64,000 bases of DNA from Pseudeuparius sepicola (Eukaryota > Arthropoda > Insecta > Coleoptera > Anthribidae): the NCBI GenBank assembly GCA_963920635.1, contig OY987298.1, positions 69,585,949-69,649,948 of the forward strand, written 5' to 3'. This document shows positions 1-11,438 of the stretch, piece after piece (positions within the stretch are counted from its first letter, which is position 1; each line of letters opens with the position of its first letter). Below the pieces are notes generated by a model. That model saw nothing but the letters and a program-made list of their open reading frames with translations. It did not search any database and had not been told where the DNA came from. The translations under genes and the position numbers were made by a program.

Positions 1-870
1 TATTGTTGCATATGACATATAAAGGTGATTTCATAAGAAACTTGGTTTTAGCTCGACTACAATAAAAGGTAACAATATTTTTGGGGCTTTGTCTAGGAAC
101 AAGAAAATATATCTGACTGAGTAGCTCAGAACTTAATTCACTGTGCAGCAATTTGTACAAAAAGGTAACAGTCTTGGTAATGTACATATTAAGTATGTGC
201 GGTTTAACAAAGAATTATTTTTCATTTTAATGACACACAAAACATATCAAAATTTATTAGAAAATATTCTATTGAAAATTAGGGTTAAATATCTAACATA
301 TGTCAATATGCGAAGTGGCTTAATACGTCTCTGGGCTCAATGCCACCAACTTTGGATAGCTAAATTTTAAAAATGTTATTGCGACTAGATATAAGAAGAG
401 ACTTCAGTATACTAGGAAACTTTTGAAGCAGCCAGATTTTGTGAAACAATGGGTTTGTTTCAACTGCAGTTCTCAAAAGAAAATGGTTCGAGAACTGTTC
501 AAAACTCTGTTGGAACAAACCTATTAATTAATTTTTCCTGCTCCCTCCCCCGTAAGTTCACTTTACATACTCGCCAACAGGCCCGAAAGCGAAAGTCAAA
601 TGTTCGAGGTGCCCTGTTATTTTGGTTGCTAGCTGCGAAAGTGGTTGCTAGGTACAAAAAGTATTGCTTAGCAACCCTTACGCAGCAAGGACCTTAAAAC
701 CATTAATAAAATATATGTAGAAACGCTAATCTTGCGTCAATTTTAATAGGCAATCGTTTTACAAACTGGTTTTAATCATAAAGAACACGAATTATACCAA
801 AGAAAAATTAATAATTTAAGTGTTTCTCTGGCGTCAAATAAGAGCCGCACAACAGAACAAACTTGACAAG
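1..870. other. No gene recognised
   Basis: AT-rich sequence with only short open frames in both strands. I see no splice-bounded conserved exon, no transposase and no clear repeat ends in this stretch. Confidence 0.5.
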
Positions 871-942
871 ATCCGCGCTACCGGTGGGGTAAGAGTACGC
901 GATTAGTAATTCGTAGATCCATGGTTCAAATCCCATACAAAA
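871..942 (+). other. tRNA-like / SINE-head-like segment
   Basis: A B-box-like word (GGTTCAAATCCC at about 922-933) lies downstream of a weak A-box-like stretch (GGTGGGGTAAGAG). Between them a seven-base loop TTAGTAA could be an AGT anticodon. The anticodon and T stems do not pair well, and no CCA-adjacent acceptor stem is seen. A run of T follows at 950-955, which would suit a Pol III stop. It is at best a decayed tRNA-Thr-like copy or a SINE head, not a working tRNA gene. Confidence 0.22.
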
Positions 943-1131
943 GTTCAACATTTTTATTTATTTTTTATTATCGCTGCATTCTGCCTCTTATATTTATCAC
1001 TGATTATCATTTTTAGTAATTGAACAAAGGTTATTTTGAAGATCATTATTAACAATCTACTCCATATGTATCTAGAGCTTTACTCAAAGTACCTATAACT
1101 TGAAATTTTTGGTAGCAGGAAAAATGTAATA

Positions 1132-1258
1132 CATTGCATGATGCCTAAGCTCTTTTTTGGCCTCGGAGGTACTTTTAATGACCAAGGCAACGCTCGCGTT
1201 GCCTCGGTCTTTAAACAACCTCCTCGGCCAAAAAAGTGCACTTACGCATCTGGCAATG
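1132..1258. repeat. Short GC-rich hairpin (MITE-like)
   Basis: Near-complete inverted repeat. The arm starting ATTGCATGATGC is mirrored by GCATCTGGCAAT, and the inner arm GGCCTCGG...GGCAACG is mirrored by CGTTGCC...CCTCGGCC around the loop CTCG near 1193-1197. Two comparable hairpins with GCCTCGG-type arms occur at 25683-25779 and 46088-46198. Confidence 0.6.
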
Positions 1259-1891
1259 TAAATAACTATTAACCCCTACTTTTGCCTATTAATAAAGAAT
1301 AAGTATTAATTTGTTGTTGAAGATTCATCAATAATTACTTTGTTATGACTGTACACTGAAGTTTATAATGTGACATTAATTCATTTTTAGATTTGACTAA
1401 ACCCTTTCTCTTGGATATCTATAGCACAGATTATGTGGAGGTAAGCATAGTAGTAAGTTACATCTGAGGATTGCACCCTCTCATATAAATATACACGACG
1501 CTAGACAACAAGTCTTGGTATCGAAACTAATTGGAGTATTATTATGTTGAACATCTATGGCACAACAAAAATAATCATGTATTCTGCCATAGTTCAGATG
1601 TATTGCTCAAGTTCCTACATAAACAATGGTAATAGTGATCAGAACTAAAGTTATTGTTCAATTATATGCTCAAATTTTTAGCTGGTACCAAAATTTCCTA
1701 ACTAAAAAATAATGAAGGAAGGTATAAGTCTTGACTGACTCGGTTAAAAAGAAAAATGTGATGTTTTTAGTGGGGATGCAGTCAACAGGCAACATAAGAA
1801 AACTTTTTTTATATAGTCAAGCTTTCGTTATTCCATCATCAGGACAAAATGGTAATATTTAAATAAAGGAATATTATATAAATTAAGATTA

Positions 1892-3206
1892 CCGTAACAT
1901 GGGGTGAATTCGGACAAATTTTGAGGTTTTTTGCAAATTACTGCTTTATTTTTTTACAAAAAAATGGGGAAAAAATAATATATATTTATTAATATATCTA
2001 CCTTTTATTTATGAAAAAAAAAAATTAAAAATGTTTTCACTAACATATATATTTTTTTACATATATAGTGTCCGAATTCACCCCAATGTGTGGGGTGAAT
2101 TTGGACACCTATTGTTTTCCATCTAAAACGAATTCTGATTATTCGTGGGGTGAACTCGGACACTTAAAAATAATAAAAAACACTTGTTGCGACTAAATAA
2201 GGCATTATTGGTTGGGATAGAAGAAAAAACCAATCGAAAATAACCCTATCGGGATCATGAGTGATGTTCATCATAATTTATTACGTTTTGTAGCGAAACA
2301 TCATTCAGTGCAACCGATAAATTTTCAAAATATTCTTTAATCAGTTGTTTATTTACGTTTGCTCTATTTGTTTTTATGTTCTGCGCTAGTCTCTCAGTAA
2401 TTTCTCGATTTCTTATTATAAACTTGTAAAACTAATCATTTCCCGGATAGTTGTTATTCTTAAATATAGTTTTTCTACCATATCTGTCAAAATAAGATTT
2501 TACAAGAGACATTATGTCACTTCTCGATAAGGGGAAACCCCATTCTGCCAATTTTTTTATCCCGCCAATCACCATAAATATTTGTTCTTCCTCGGGTAAT
2601 AAAGATAGTTTCGCCGCCTTGTTTTTCCGGATGTTTGTTGTGAATTTTGTCACTCAGATAGGGATTCTGTAAAAATCGGCTACCTCCCTCAAGTTTTCTC
2701 GCCTATTATTAAAAGATTCTATTGCTTTTTTCAAGGTCCCCTCGCAATACTGCATAAATGTGCTGCCAATTTTTCTTCTATATATTCGAACCATGCTGTC
2801 CGAATTCCCCCCTCCTAGGGACAAATTTTTCGTTATTGTTGAATTAAAAAAAAACATTGATATTTTCGTAATAATTTTTTCCTGTGTTATATTATACTGA
2901 TATGCTCACTCAAATTACTCAGTGTTTATATAAATATTTTTTCTCCTTTTTTAACTACAGCACTTTCTTTTCGAGGTTTGCAAAATAACAGAAAAATAGG
3001 CCTAATATAAAATGCATTATAAAACTACCTTCTTACTTTATTTTAACTCTCCAATGTACACCCCACCTTCCTTGATACTCGACTGGAAAATATAACACAA
3101 CACGTGACATTTATCACGAAAGAAAGCACTAGAATAGACGAAAATGTCCGAAAAATGCCGAGTGTCCGAATTTGCCCCTACCGTCCGAATTCACCCCGTA
3201 TTACGG
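1892..3206. mobile_element. pogo/Tigger-like DNA transposon, defective
   Basis: Bounded by TA target duplications (1890-1891 and 3207-3208) and inverted ends CCGTAAYA-GGGGTGAATTCGGAC. A 17-bp word from the end (GGGGTGAATTCGGACAC) recurs inside: inverted at 2068-2084, direct at 2092-2108 and 2147-2163, and degenerate inverted copies at about 2796-2812 and 3162-3178. It contains the N-terminal part of a transposase on the minus strand. The DDE domain is missing, so this copy cannot move itself. TA duplication plus this transposase type fits the pogo branch of Tc1/mariner. Confidence 0.7.
2432..2857 (-). pseudogene. pogo/jerky-like transposase N-terminal fragment
   Basis: Reading 2857 to 2432 on the minus strand gives one frame of about 141 codons interrupted by a single TGA at 2656-2654. 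The part before the stop resembles the first helix-turn-helix of Tigger/jerky-type proteins (R-RK...LKKAIESF...LREVADFYRIP). The part after it has the typical bridging stretch LLPEEEQIF...KLAEWGFPLSRSDI that precedes the second DNA-binding domain. No DDE catalytic domain follows before the element ends. A family member would have roughly 400-500 residues, so this is a truncated, nonsense-mutated relic. Assignment is by remembered family pattern, not by a search. Confidence 0.55.
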
Positions 3207-3465
3207 TACTTAGTAAATTGAAGTTGTATAAATTCTGAAAATATGAAACAGTGAATCCTTTACAATAATGTATATAATATAATTATAAGGTAAATAATTG
3301 ATTTTTATTATACAGGGTGATTCATTGGGAATGGGAAATCCCGAAACTGGGGGTAGGGGAGACCAAAATATAGCGACTGAGCCCAACATTGCTTAAACAA
3401 ATGTTGTTTGTTTGAGAGATACAGTGCGTTCAAGTTCTTATTTTAAAAGCTTTTATTTAACTTGC

Positions 3466-3493
3466 AATGTATGTATGTATGTATGTATGTATG
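3466..3493. repeat. (ATGT)n microsatellite
   Basis: About seven uninterrupted tetranucleotide units at the left side of the insertion. Confidence 0.9.
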
Positions 3494-3529
3494 TAATTTG
3501 TTCGGGTGGAATCTTGCAACTCAATTTTG

Positions 3530-4018
3530 AAGCAGATATCTTCAACCGATCGAGCTGAAATTTTGTACACACGTTTAATTTGGATGACAATGCATGATTA
3601 TATGTGTGACGTCATTCTAAATCCAACATGGCGGATCACCCAAGATGGCGGACTAGTTAAATTTCAACCGATCGAGCTGAAATTTTGTACACACGTTTAA
3701 TTTGGATGACAATGCATGATTATATGTGTGACGTCATTCTAAATCCAACATGGCGGAACACTCAAGATGGCGGACTAGTTAAATTTCAACCGATCGAGCT
3801 GAAATTTTGTACACACGTTTAATTTGGATGACAATGCATGATTATATGTGTGACGTCATTCTAAATCCAACATGGCGGAACACTCAAGATGGCGGACTAG
3901 TTAAATTTCAACCGATCGAGCTGAAATTTTGTACACACGTTTAATTTGGATGACAATGCATGATTATATGTGTGACGTCATTCTAAATCCAACATGGCGG
4001 AACACCCAAGATGGTCAT
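3530..4018 (+). repeat. 122-bp tandem repeat, four units
   Basis: The word CAACCGATCGAGCTG starts at 3543, 3665, 3787 and 3909, an exact 122-bp period; units differ at only a few positions. Each unit carries a full palindromic TGACGTCA, a CATGGCGG and usually AAGATGGCGG. These resemble CRE and YY1/PHO-type sites, but function is not implied by sequence alone. Confidence 0.9.
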
Positions 4019-4142
4019 TAGAAGGTCTCCTCATTGAAGCGCTAGACTGTTCTAAACTAACCGGCAAACGACCTTGCAACAATGATGCGTTAACTGAGAT
4101 GAATAGACTCGGACACCTGGCCAAACTAAAAATTACAAAATA

Positions 4143-4468
4143 AATTAAAAGTAAAAAAATATTTTTAAAAAAAGCTTTTATTTAAATGCGCTAAAAAGAA
4201 TAAAATAATCTTTTCTTTTAAAACTTTTACTATCAACTTATAACGTCATTCCACAATTTATATGATATAAAAGCTTGTCGCGAGATTTAAGTTTTCAAAC
4301 TAAGTAAATACCACTACTTAAATCTCGCGACAAGCTTTTATATCATATAAATTGTGGAATGACGTTATAAGTTGATAGTAAAAGTTTTAAAAGAAAAGAT
4401 TATTTTATTCTTTTTAGCGCATTTAAATAAAAGCTTTTTTTAAAAATATTTTTTTACTTTTAATTTAA
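4143..4468. repeat. Near-perfect 326-bp palindrome (hairpin)
   Basis: Arms of about 145 nt around a loop of about 26 nt centred near 4304; CGCGAGATTTAAG at 4279-4291 is mirrored by CTTAAATCTCGCG at 4318-4330. It forms the right edge of the composite insertion. Confidence 0.85.
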
Positions 4469-5516
4469 ATAGAATTATGGCTATATCTACCAAAATAATC
4501 AAGCTGCTGACCTGAAATTTGGCACTGCTATGTTTTTGGGGATGGAGAATAAGCTGAAAATGTCAATTTCTACGTATCTCACAGAGGGCGCCACTTGCGC
4601 GGTTTTTGGATCGTGCTTTTATTCGTAACTTTTTTGAGGTTATCTTTTTGGTCCTGCAGGTTTGTCATTTTAGCGTACCTTTTCATTCTGCAACAAAAAG
4701 GTACTCTTGTTCCATAACGCCCAAATCAACCGTTTGCGTTGAAATTGCCATAACGTGCCCCGAAACACCTGTTGACTTCAAGATTCGAAAAATAAAATTT
4801 TCACCTACTACTTTCAAATGTTACAGATCAACTGTACATTGAAAATGAAGAAAAAAATGCCAAATGAACATTGGTGGAAACACATTTGTTTTCTTGAAAT
4901 AGGGTGTCCAAAGTTTGTCGAGTTTCAATCTGTTCCATTTTGAAAGTGAACATTTTTTGGGACATTGTTCATATAGGTTTTTTTCTCGCTTTAAATGGTA
5001 CAGTCGTTGTGCAATATTTGAAAGTAGTAGGTGAAAATTTTATTTTTCGAATCTTGAATTCAACAGGTGTTTCGGGGCACGTTTTGGCAATTTCAACGCA
5101 AACGGTTGATTTGGGCGTTATGGAACAAGAGTACCTTTTTGTTGCAGAATGAAAAGGTGCGCTAAAGTGACAAACCTGCAGGACCAAAAAGATAACCTCA
5201 AAAAAGTTACGAGTAAAAGCACGATCCAAAAACCGCGCAAGTGGCGCCCTCTATGAGATACGTAGAAATTGACATTTTCAGCTTATTCTCCATCCCCAAA
5301 AACATAGCAGTGCCAAATGTCAGGTCAGCAGCTTGATTATTTTGGTAGATATGGCCATAATTCAATATAAAAATAAGAACTTGAACGCACTGTATCTCTC
5401 AAACAAACAACATTTGTTTAAGCAATGTTGGGCTCAATCGCCATATTTTGGTCTCCCCTACCCCCAGTTTCGGGATTTCCCATTCCCAATGAATCACCCT
5501 GTATATGGTAGTTATA

Positions 5517-6002
5517 CAGTGACCGGCAGAAAGTTGGACACAAATGGAAAACTTTTTTATTATTCATTTCTCAGAAAATTTTATTCTTGATAAAAGTTGG
5601 TGCATCATTTCAAACTCAAAACGCACATATCAAAATTTAAATATCTCTTTTTGGATATGAGGTAGATTAAAAAATGTCAAAATAACTCAAGAGTAAAGTA
5701 CCCTTATTTTTTAAAATATGGTAAAAAGTTACTTACAACAGTTGTTTGGAATCAAAGGTGGATGTCAGATTTAAAGTCACAGCCACCTAGTCAAAAGAAT
5801 AAATTTACCTTTTTTGTATTTTTTTCGCCCACCCTGTGTATTACAAAAAAACAAAATACCGCAAGCACAACTTATCATCGGATAACACACGAATTTGCTT
5901 CTAAACTTCAATTTTGTTCGATTAGCAGCTAGAAATTTAAATTAATCGAAATCAGAGTTTAAAAATATTAAATTTTTGTGTCCTACTTTCTGCCGGTCAC
6001 TG
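5517..6002. mobile_element. Tc1-type MITE, 486 bp
   Basis: TA-flanked (5515-5516, 6003-6004) with inverted ends CAGTGACCGGCAGAAAGT-GGACAC of about 28 nt. The interior is not palindromic and has no coding frame. It starts only 15 bp after the previous element ends. Confidence 0.8.
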
Positions 6003-6409
6003 TATACATTATTTTAAAGGATTAACTATTTCACATTTTGCGAATTTATACAACCTCAATTTAGTAAGTAGTCTTTTAATTTATATAATATTCTTTTATT
6101 TAAATATTACCATTTGTAGTTGTCCGTAGATATTACGAAAGCCACCACAAACCCACTACAAACTAGGATAAACCTGGACCAACACTATAGTAAAGACCTG
6201 TGCATAGCGCTGTTTCAAGTGATCGCCACTAGTGCCACACGACGAAAAAATCAACGGGGTGGTTTAATGTTAAAAACACCATTGTCTGTTACAACAAATG
6301 TAATAATTTAAACAAAAACTGTACAACAAGTAAAATATCAAACAGAAAAGCGGTTTCTTTAACGCCTGTTTCACATTTCAATCTCAAGCATTTATAGAAC
6401 AATCCTGTA

Positions 6410-8149
6410 CAGGGTGTTTCATTAAGGGTGAAGAGGTAACATATCTCAGGAATTAATAGTCCTGGAGCCTGGAGCTTTGGGAGAAAAATCTTCTTAAATA
6501 ATGTGGTCACGAAAAATTGGTGGAAATTATTTTTAAGTTCGTAGGTCGGCCGCTAGAGGGCGTATTCGCAACAGTAAATTTGAAAAAAGAGTTTTCTCAA
6601 AAAAATTACTAATAAAGGTATATCAAAAATAATTTTATTGCACTCTTTAGCAAACTCTGAACAATTTTCATTAAGGATTTTTTGCTCTAGCTCTTCAAAT
6701 AGAGGTGAAACGGGTGGATAAACCTTGACTTGAAAAATTGCTGCTAACTCCGGTTTGGCTTAACCGAATTGGTCGAATTTGGGCTTGTTGAAGAGAGCTT
6801 TCCTTCTTCTATCAAATGATTGTCCAATAATTTCGTGGTCACTGCTAGAGGGCGCAATTTGAAAAATTTCCCTTTTATTACAATTTTCTCCGAAATTTTA
6901 AATACAATGGCATATTTATTCTGTTATAATCGAAAAGTACATTAAATTCACAACAAAAAGTACCAAAGGTTCAAATCGATATCTTCATTAGTTTCAGAGT
7001 TATCGACATGTTATTTATTAACATGTTATTTGAACGAAGAAGGTAGGTATTTGTTGTCAAAGATTTCCATAGTCAAGCATGCCAAGAAATAAATAAAAAT
7101 CTGCTTGAGATTTTCGTAAATACCTGACAGCGTATTCACATTCCGCAAGTGGAGCATGTTCAAAACATTGAAAATATACGGCAAGCATATCGTAAGCCTC
7201 GGCATACGTATAAGGCATTTTTTAATAAATGCACCACATAATTTTAATTCAAAATTTAAAAAAATCCAAGATTTGACACAATATTAATGTTAAAACTTGA
7301 TTCATGTAACGTTTACTTTTTTGCTTCGCTAGACACCAAACGATTTTGTTTCATGGCTTGCTAGATGATATCCTAGATAATTTTATATCAATATGACAGG
7401 TAGGTACATTAAGTAAATTAGAAATACGTTTAACGAAATAAAAAGTGAGAAAAATAGCAATTTACGAAAAGCTCAAACAAATTTTTATTTATTTCAAGGC
7501 AAGCTTGACCACGGAAATCTTTGACAACAAATACCTACCTTCTTCTTTCAAATAACATGTTAATAATTATTCTTTTGGCGATAACTCAGAAACTAATGTA
7601 ATGTAAGATATCGATTTGAACCTTGTTGTAAATTTAATTTACTTTTTGATTATAGCAGAATAAATATGTCATTGCATTTAAAATTTCGGAGAAAATTGTA
7701 ATAAAAGGGAAATTTTTCAAATTACGCCCTCTAGCGGTGACCACGAAATTCGAAATGACCTTACCGGACAATCATTTGATAGAAAAAGGAAAGCTCTCTC
7801 CAACAAGCCCAAATTCGATCAATTCGGTTGAGCCAAACCGGAGTTAGCAGCATTTTTTTAAGTCAAGTTTTATCCGCCCATTTCACCTCTATTTGAAGAG
7901 TTAGAGCCAAAATCCTTAACGAAAATTGTTCAGAATTTGCTGAAGAGTGCAATAAAATTATTTTTAATATACTTTTATTAGTCATTTTTTGAGAAAACTC
8001 ATTTTCAAATTTACTGTTGTGAATACGCCCCCTAGCGGCCGACCTACGAACTTAAAATTAAATTACAGCGATTTTTCGTGACCACATTACTTAAGAAGAT
8101 TTCTGATTCCTGAAATATGGTATCTCTTCACCCTTAATGAAACACCCTT
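6410..8149. mobile_element. Long-inverted-repeat CAGGGTG element (family B)
   Basis: Left end CAGGGTGTTTCATTAAGGGT, right end ACCCTTAATGAAACACCCTT, TA on both sides. Arms of roughly 800 nt meet near 7280; for example the GCCCTCTAGCGGTGACCACGA region at 7724-7747 mirrors the left arm at 6835-6860. No coding frame. The +110 internal end motif found in other families is not seen here. Confidence 0.75.
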
Positions 8150-8151
8150 TA

Positions 8152-9895
8152 TATATACATATACCATTTTAAAATGCTTGCTTAATTTAGGGTTAAAAAT
8201 TGCTGCTAAATATTCCCCCGCAAGTTCCTTTTGCGTGGTATAGGTAGGTATATGATTAAATTGCACTACAGTTAATATTTTAATATTTATGCAATAAAAA
8301 ATTCTTTGATGTGAATTTAAATAAAAAAATAGGCAAATAAAGATTTTTTGCGCAAGTTTTTAAGCAAATACACACATGCACATAACCTTTTATTGTGTAT
8401 TGGGTACAAAAATATAAAAATATGTTTTTGTCAAGAAATAAACTCATCATTGTTACTACCACTATTCTTACTATTTGTAGACAATATTTAACGTCCCATA
8501 GAGAATTTGACAATGTTCTAATGACAGAATTGAGCGATTGTTCTAATGTTGCTGGTTGGTTATAGACCCTAATATGTTTCTTCTTCAGCAATATTTGGGA
8601 AATAGGTGCTACAATGTGGTTGCAAAGTTAGACAAATACCGTGTCATAAATCTACCCTAAACTTTGTTGTTTAGATAATTGCCTCACTCATTTTGTCCAG
8701 CGCTCTTGGCCATCAGCAGTGTTTTTCTATAAAGAAATGTGTTCGTGCAGTCTGCCTTGACCTTGATTCAAACCAAGGTCGATCGAAGGCAGAAAAACAT
8801 ACAATCTAAATAGTTCGGCGACACCACGAATGTTGCCACCACAGTAAATGCACTTGGTCAGCGATCACAAAGAAAAACCATTGCATATACGACTATACCT
8901 AATAATTATAGTAGATGTAAGAGGGACCTTGTTAGTAAAAGTCTGAATAGTACAACATACTTTTAATAAACTTGTAGTTTACAGAACAAAATCCAATCTA
9001 TGTTTTGATTTTGAAAAACGGTTAATTATATTTATTTACTAACATCTAAATCTATAGGCGTACATCAGATCCTCAATGATAATTCAGATTTAGAGTATGC
9101 AAAGAACATTAAGATTAGTGCACTAAATAACATAATGTAATATTCATTACATAGCCAATGAGTGTTTGCACGCCATTCAATCCTCACACTATGGTAATTT
9201 ATGCCTAATTTATATCTCATAAGCAACTTAAATAAACATAATATTTATACAGTATGGGTGTAAAATTAGTTCTTCCTATCCAAAATGTTAAAGAAATGGG
9301 ACAGTTATTTAAAAATGGTGACCAGCCGCCATATTGTTTTTTTGAATGGTAGTCAGAGAAGGTCATGTGATAGGTCAAAGGAATTTCTGTCTTTATTTCT
9401 GTCTAAAAGTTTCTGATAAAAGTTGTATCAAATCCAAGGTACCTAGTATATTTTAACTTTAGAGGACATTATACACAGTGTTAAGCCAAAGCATGGTAAA
9501 TTAAATTTATATTTTTAGAACGTCCTATATATTTATGAAATTTTTAAATCCGACACTTAATTCTGTGCGAAAACATTTGTTTCATTTAACTAGTTGTACG
9601 ATAAACTTCCGTACTCTATACCAATTAGAAAAACAGGTGAATATCTTGCAAACAGAAAGAGACAACACTATAGTCACATATCTGTTGTGATTAGAGATAT
9701 GATTTTATTATATTATTATGTGTTCGATGAATTATTGTAAAAGAGATTTTTTAGTCTTAGTAAAGTTGTAATTGGCACTGCTGTTGAAGGTGTTTCGTGG
9801 TTGAAACGTTGACTACATTATTGAATGGTGAAAACCAACAGGAGTTTTCTCGCAAGATAACTGAGTAACTTCAGTGAAAAATTCCTAACGCGATC
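8152..9895. other. No gene recognised
   Basis: AT-rich sequence with only weak open frames, the longest about 100 codons without recognisable motifs. A small hairpin lies at about 8750-8797 (TCTGCCTTGACCTTG mirrored by AAGGTC..GAAGGCAGA). Confidence 0.5.
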
Positions 9896-9899
9896 CTAC

Positions 9900-10400
9900 C
9901 GACTGCGCCAATTACGCCCCGGATGCAGGGTAGGTCTTTTCAAAAAAATATTTTATTTCTTTAAACAGATGTGACAGCGAGACGGAGTATTTTATTATTA
10001 AGCTTAGATTGCTTACAAAAATGCATTTTAGAGATGTTTGCAAATTATTTGGTATTTTTATCTGCGAGATAACAAATTCATTCAAATAGCGACACCTAGT
10101 TCAGAAGGTGATAAGTAGCGCTTTGCGGATTTTTGCAGAGCGACCAGCGTTGGTTCCCTTTCTTTGCATTGGGAATTCCCGCCTGGTACGTTTCACCATG
10201 TTCCAATAGATGGCACTGTTATTTTTCTAGTTTTGGTTAAATTGTAAAGTTCAATAGTGCTTTTAAGTATTTATTTATCTCCCTAAAGGATAATAGTCAG
10301 TTGGCTGATTATCTCATGTATAGGTTTTAGTTTTTTAGAGATAAAATAATTGTCTTTTTAATTTTTCTTTAATTTTTTAATGATTACCAGTTTTAGTTCA
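9900..10400 (-). mobile_element. LTR-retrotransposon remnant with tRNA-Ser primer-binding site
   Basis: Read on the minus strand, TGGCGCAGTCG (9910-9900) is the exact complement of the 3' end expected for arthropod tRNA-Ser (CGACTGCGCCA), the primer used by several Ty3/gypsy-type insect elements. It is preceded, as expected for an LTR edge, by a segment with an AATAAA (minus strand, about 9950) that could be the R/U5 region. The upstream LTR limit (about 10400) is a guess. No gag or pol frame follows at lower coordinates, so this is a solo or truncated copy. Confidence 0.4.
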
Positions 10401-10964
10401 AGTCTACTAAAGTGGGGGCGCTATTGCGGACCTGTTCAATTCCCAGGAAGAACGAATAAGGGAAGGAAAAGAGGGCCTACCTTCAAATTTCGGTTCCGCC
10501 TCACGAAGTTATTTAAGAAGGTTTGATGTTGATCTTGGTGGAATTCGCGCCGTTAATGTTGAGCCCGAGTTCTGTGAAGTTTTGTGGCATATTTTGGGCT
10601 AATATGTTCTCCAGCTAAAGTGATTTAGCCCGTTTTTCCTAGGTTGGTTTGGTTGATGACTATCTTCTTTAATTTTGTAGTTTCTTATGTAGTTTCGTTC
10701 TTTGGACCTTTATTTAAAGGTATCCCTTAACAGTTTTCTCTAGAAAAGAGGAAAAGAAAAATCATAGTTTTTTTTAGGGAAGTTCCTTTGGGTTTTGTTG
10801 TTCAAACTGGCTTCAAAGTTGATTTACCATAAGCCCCTAGGACAATAGTCATGTCACCTCGTCTCGTTCATATCAACAAATAATTGGTACAGCTACAAAG
10901 GTGGTTCATCTCGAGCATGGGTTGGAGTCTGTTCAAGATCATGTAGCTACTGATGACCTCTGGA
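10401..10964. other. No gene recognised
   Basis: Sequence between the LTR remnant and the TAA tract; no conserved frame or element ends seen. Confidence 0.45.
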
Positions 10965-10994
10965 CACCATCAATAATAATAATAATAATAATAA

Positions 10995-11424
10995 GACAAC
11001 TCTGATTGATGTGGCCATCCCGAACAACAACAACCTGCGTGTGAAGCAAGTCGAGAAGATCGCGAAGTACAGAGACTTAGAAGAACGAATTAGAAGGCAA
11101 TGGGAAATGGAAAACGTCAAGACGATTCCAATTATCGTGTCAACAACTGGTGTTATACCAAAAAGTTTGCTGAGAAACATAAAAGAGCTGGGTCTAACTG
11201 ATAGTCTTTACAGGTCCATGCAGAAAGCAGTACTACTTGTGACAGCCCGAACCGTCAGGAAATTCATGGGGAATGCAGGAACGTCCGACAACATCAATGT
11301 CACCTAAGACTCGATAACATGGCAAGGGTCTCGTCCGAGCCAGATCCTTATGGTATTCTGGATACCCGGGATCTGAGTGAATGTTCCCCAGAGAGGGAGT
11401 GCGAATGCCTTTTGGCTAAGTCGA
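10995..11424 (+). mobile_element. Dong/R4-type retrotransposon, 3' fragment (copy 1)
   Basis: A 5'-truncated copy of the element at 60824-63430. It starts inside the endonuclease-coding part, directly after a TAA tract (about 10971-10994), and ends with the same 3' UTR (GGCTAAGTCGAT) directly before another TAA tract. Comparing by eye with the longer copy gives about 15 differences in 430 nt, so the two are recent relatives. Dong-type elements insert into TAA repeats, and both borders here agree. Confidence 0.85.
10997..11307 (+). pseudogene. Dong-like endonuclease C-terminal fragment
   Basis: Open frame in the sense of the element, ending at TAA 11305-11307. It retains the last residue of the PD-(D/E)xK nuclease core (TTLIDVAIP) and the conserved tail (KYRDLEERIRRQWE...). 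The RPD half of the site, the zinc motif and the whole reverse transcriptase are absent because of 5' truncation, so it has no activity of its own. Confidence 0.8.
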
Positions 11425-11438
11425 TATAATAATAATAA
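11425..11438. repeat. (TAA)n tract shared by two elements
   Basis: A 14-bp ATAATAATAATAA tract is at once the 3' border of the Dong copy on its left (+ strand) and the ATT-repeat tail of the LINE fragment on its right (- strand). Confidence 0.75.

Larger units (their letters stand above)
3446..4468. mobile_element. Composite insertion inside the left arm of family A element
   Basis: The right arm of the host palindrome reads straight through the point corresponding to 3446/4468, so this block is an insertion. It contains an ATGT microsatellite, four 122-bp tandem repeats and a terminal hairpin. Its left edge (AAAAGCTTTTATTTAACTT) recurs at about 33085 (inverted) and part of its hairpin arm at 27290-27345, so it is a dispersed family. 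Class not recognised. Confidence 0.5.
3313..5501. mobile_element. Long-inverted-repeat CAGGGTG element (family A), with insertion
   Basis: Ends CAGGGTGATTCATTGGGA / TCCCAATGAATCACCCTG, flanked by TA at 3311-3312 and 5502-5503. The right arm (about 4918-5501) is continuous. The left arm is the same sequence inverted (3313-3445, then 4470-4917), split by about 1 kb of inserted sequence. Inside the arms lie a second end-like motif (C at 3422; mirror G at 5392, both 109 nt from the end) and an AGGGCGCCACTTG word. No coding capacity: similar short frames on opposite strands (4606-4842, 4969-5229) are the two arms read out. Related fragments are at 25.9, 41.8, 56.3 and 57.0 kb. Confidence 0.8.

Noticed and set aside
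871..942. A tRNA-Thr gene
   Set aside because: Only the B-box and an anticodon-like loop fit; stems do not pair, so at most a relic (listed as such with low confidence).
3543..3920. CRISPR-like array
   Set aside because: The units are contiguous 122-bp tandem repeats without unique spacers, in eukaryotic DNA.
4606..5229. Matching protein-like frames on both strands of the family A palindrome
   Set aside because: The two frames are the two inverted arms; fragments of the same family at 25.9, 41.8 and 57 kb do not keep the frame open.
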